The translations under genes and the position numbers were made by a program. The notes below the pieces were generated by a model. That model saw only the letters and a list, made by a program, of their open reading frames with translations. It was not told the origin of the DNA and ran no database searches. A DNA stretch of 7,124 nt from Gp6-AA40 sp046732795 (GTDB lineage Bacteria; Acidobacteriota; Vicinamibacteria; Vicinamibacterales; UBA2999), in contig JBKPNV010000395.1 in NCBI GenBank assembly GCA_046732795.1, positions 1-7,124 on the forward strand, written 5' to 3'. This document shows, in pieces, positions 6,489 to 7,124 of the stretch (position 1 is its first letter; every line of letters starts with the position of its first letter).

Positions 6489-7124
6489 CTATTTCCACGC
6501 CACGCGCAGCGGCTTGCCCAGCATCATCGCCGGGTTGGCGCCCTTGCGCGGCCGGTACTTCTGTGCGCCGCCGTTGTCGACTTCGGCCACGTACACGTTG
6601 CCGTCGGTGTCCACGCTGAATCCGTGCACGCCCCACATCCCGCCCGGGAAGTCGCCCCATGTGCCCCACGAGTACATGAAGGTCCCATCGAGGTCGTACT
6701 TCAGCATCTTGCTCGTGCCGCGATCGGCGGCCCACAGGTAGCCGTCGCTGAAGATGTGGAACAGGTGGATGTCGGCCGGCGCGTCACCGAACGACCACTC
6801 GCGCAGGAACTTGCCGTTCTCGTCGAAGACCTGCGCGCGGCGATTGCCGCGATCGTTGACGAAGACCTGCCGCGTCTTGGGATCGACAGCGATGCCATGG
6901 ACGTTGTTGAAGTAGCCAGGCCTCGTCTCCTTGCCCGCTTCACCCTTCTGTCCCCACGCCGTCAGATACTTGCCGTCCTTGTCGAACTTGACGACGCGCG
7001 TGCCGTTGTACCCGTCGGCGACCACGAAGCTGCCGTCAGGGAACCAGTCCATGAACGTCGGCCGGTTGAAGTGCTTGTCGTCGGCTCCAGGCTCGCCGTA
7101 CGTGCCGATGGTCATCACCTTCGT
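6489..7124 (-). CDS. NHL-type beta-propeller protein, peptidyl-alpha-hydroxyglycine amidating lyase-like, partial (N-terminus beyond window)
   Basis: The frame is open from the right edge to TAG at 6491-6489, giving the last 211 residues. Four propeller blades are visible, at about fragment residues 17-58, 71-111, 118-155 and 163-192. Each has a strand pattern such as PDGSFVVADGYNGTRVVKFD, then GIAVD or FSVD, then a DG turn. HGIAVD with DRGNRRAQVF (76-100) and HGFSVDTDGNVYVAE (167-181) resemble the lyase domain that cleaves peptidyl-alpha-hydroxyglycine, whose metal ligands are histidines; H76, H120, H123 and H167 are candidates. Most bacterial members have no proven activity, and generic NHL-repeat binding is an equal alternative. 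GTG at 7118-7116 could be read as a start, but the two codons upstream (Thr-Lys) continue a beta-strand of the preceding blade, so the true start is outside the window. The gene converges on the receptor gene and belongs to a separate transcription unit. Confidence 0.88.
   Translation of the reverse strand, partial: TKVMTIGTYGEPGADDKHFNRPTFMDWFPDGSFVVADGYNGTRVVKFDKDGKYLTAWGQKGEAGKETRPGYFNNVHGIAVDPKTRQVFVNDRGNRRAQVFDENGKFLREWSFGDAPADIHLFHIFSDGYLWAADRGTSKMLKYDLDGTFMYSWGTWGDFPGGMWGVHGFSVDTDGNVYVAEVDNGGAQKYRPRKGANPAMMLGKPLRVAWK

Noticed and set aside
6356..6619. Short plus-strand frame across the convergent spacer and the end of the propeller gene
   Set aside because: It translates the heptamer array and palindrome (NH-rich, then PAEAGHYV) and runs antisense into a real gene; I regard it as a spurious product of repeat DNA.
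7116..7118. GTG as the start of the propeller gene
   Set aside because: The reading frame stays open to the window edge and the preceding codons fit an incoming propeller strand; a mature propeller needs more blades than the four visible.

Overview
The window is high-GC bacterial chromosomal DNA. It holds five protein genes, one of them cut at each end of the window. The best guess for the source is an Acidobacteriota genome, possibly Vicinamibacteria. Three things suggest this: an Oar-like TonB-dependent receptor with an N-terminal carboxypeptidase-regulatory-like domain, a type strongly expanded in that phylum; a tandem pair of exported proteins of a family I associate with these bacteria; and a short palindrome in the last intergenic gap that resembles repeats I recall from that group. 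No marker gene is present, so the assignment is inference.

Layout. (1) Minus strand, 2751 down to 1: a three-gene operon read right to left. It encodes an exported metallo-beta-lactamase-fold protein (2751-1747), then two exported proteins of unknown function (1750-974 and 992-<1). The first junction is an ATGA overlap and the second is a 19-base overlap, so the genes are probably translationally coupled. The two small proteins appear to be paralogues of each other. The third gene is still open at the left edge. (2) 2752-2949: a 198-base divergent promoter region. (3) Plus strand, 2950-6318: a complete 1122-residue TonB-dependent outer-membrane receptor with a very strong Shine-Dalgarno sequence. 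(4) 6319-6488: a 170-base convergent gap, less GC-rich than its surroundings. It contains short tandem repeats, a small hairpin and a perfect 10-bp-stem palindrome. (5) Minus strand, 7124 down to 6489: the C-terminal 211 residues of an NHL-type beta-propeller protein resembling peptidyl-alpha-hydroxyglycine amidating lyases. Its start lies beyond the right edge.

How the genes may work together. All four proteins whose N-terminus is visible carry export signals. A reasonable hypothesis is that the receptor imports a compound which the periplasmic MBL-fold protein and its two partner proteins process. The substrate cannot be read from the sequence. The most notable details are the MBL protein's altered metal motif, where the first two histidines of HxHxDH are Ser and Glu, and the tightly coupled paralogous pair of unknown function. 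I see no RNA genes, CRISPR array, insertion sequence, prophage or defence system.
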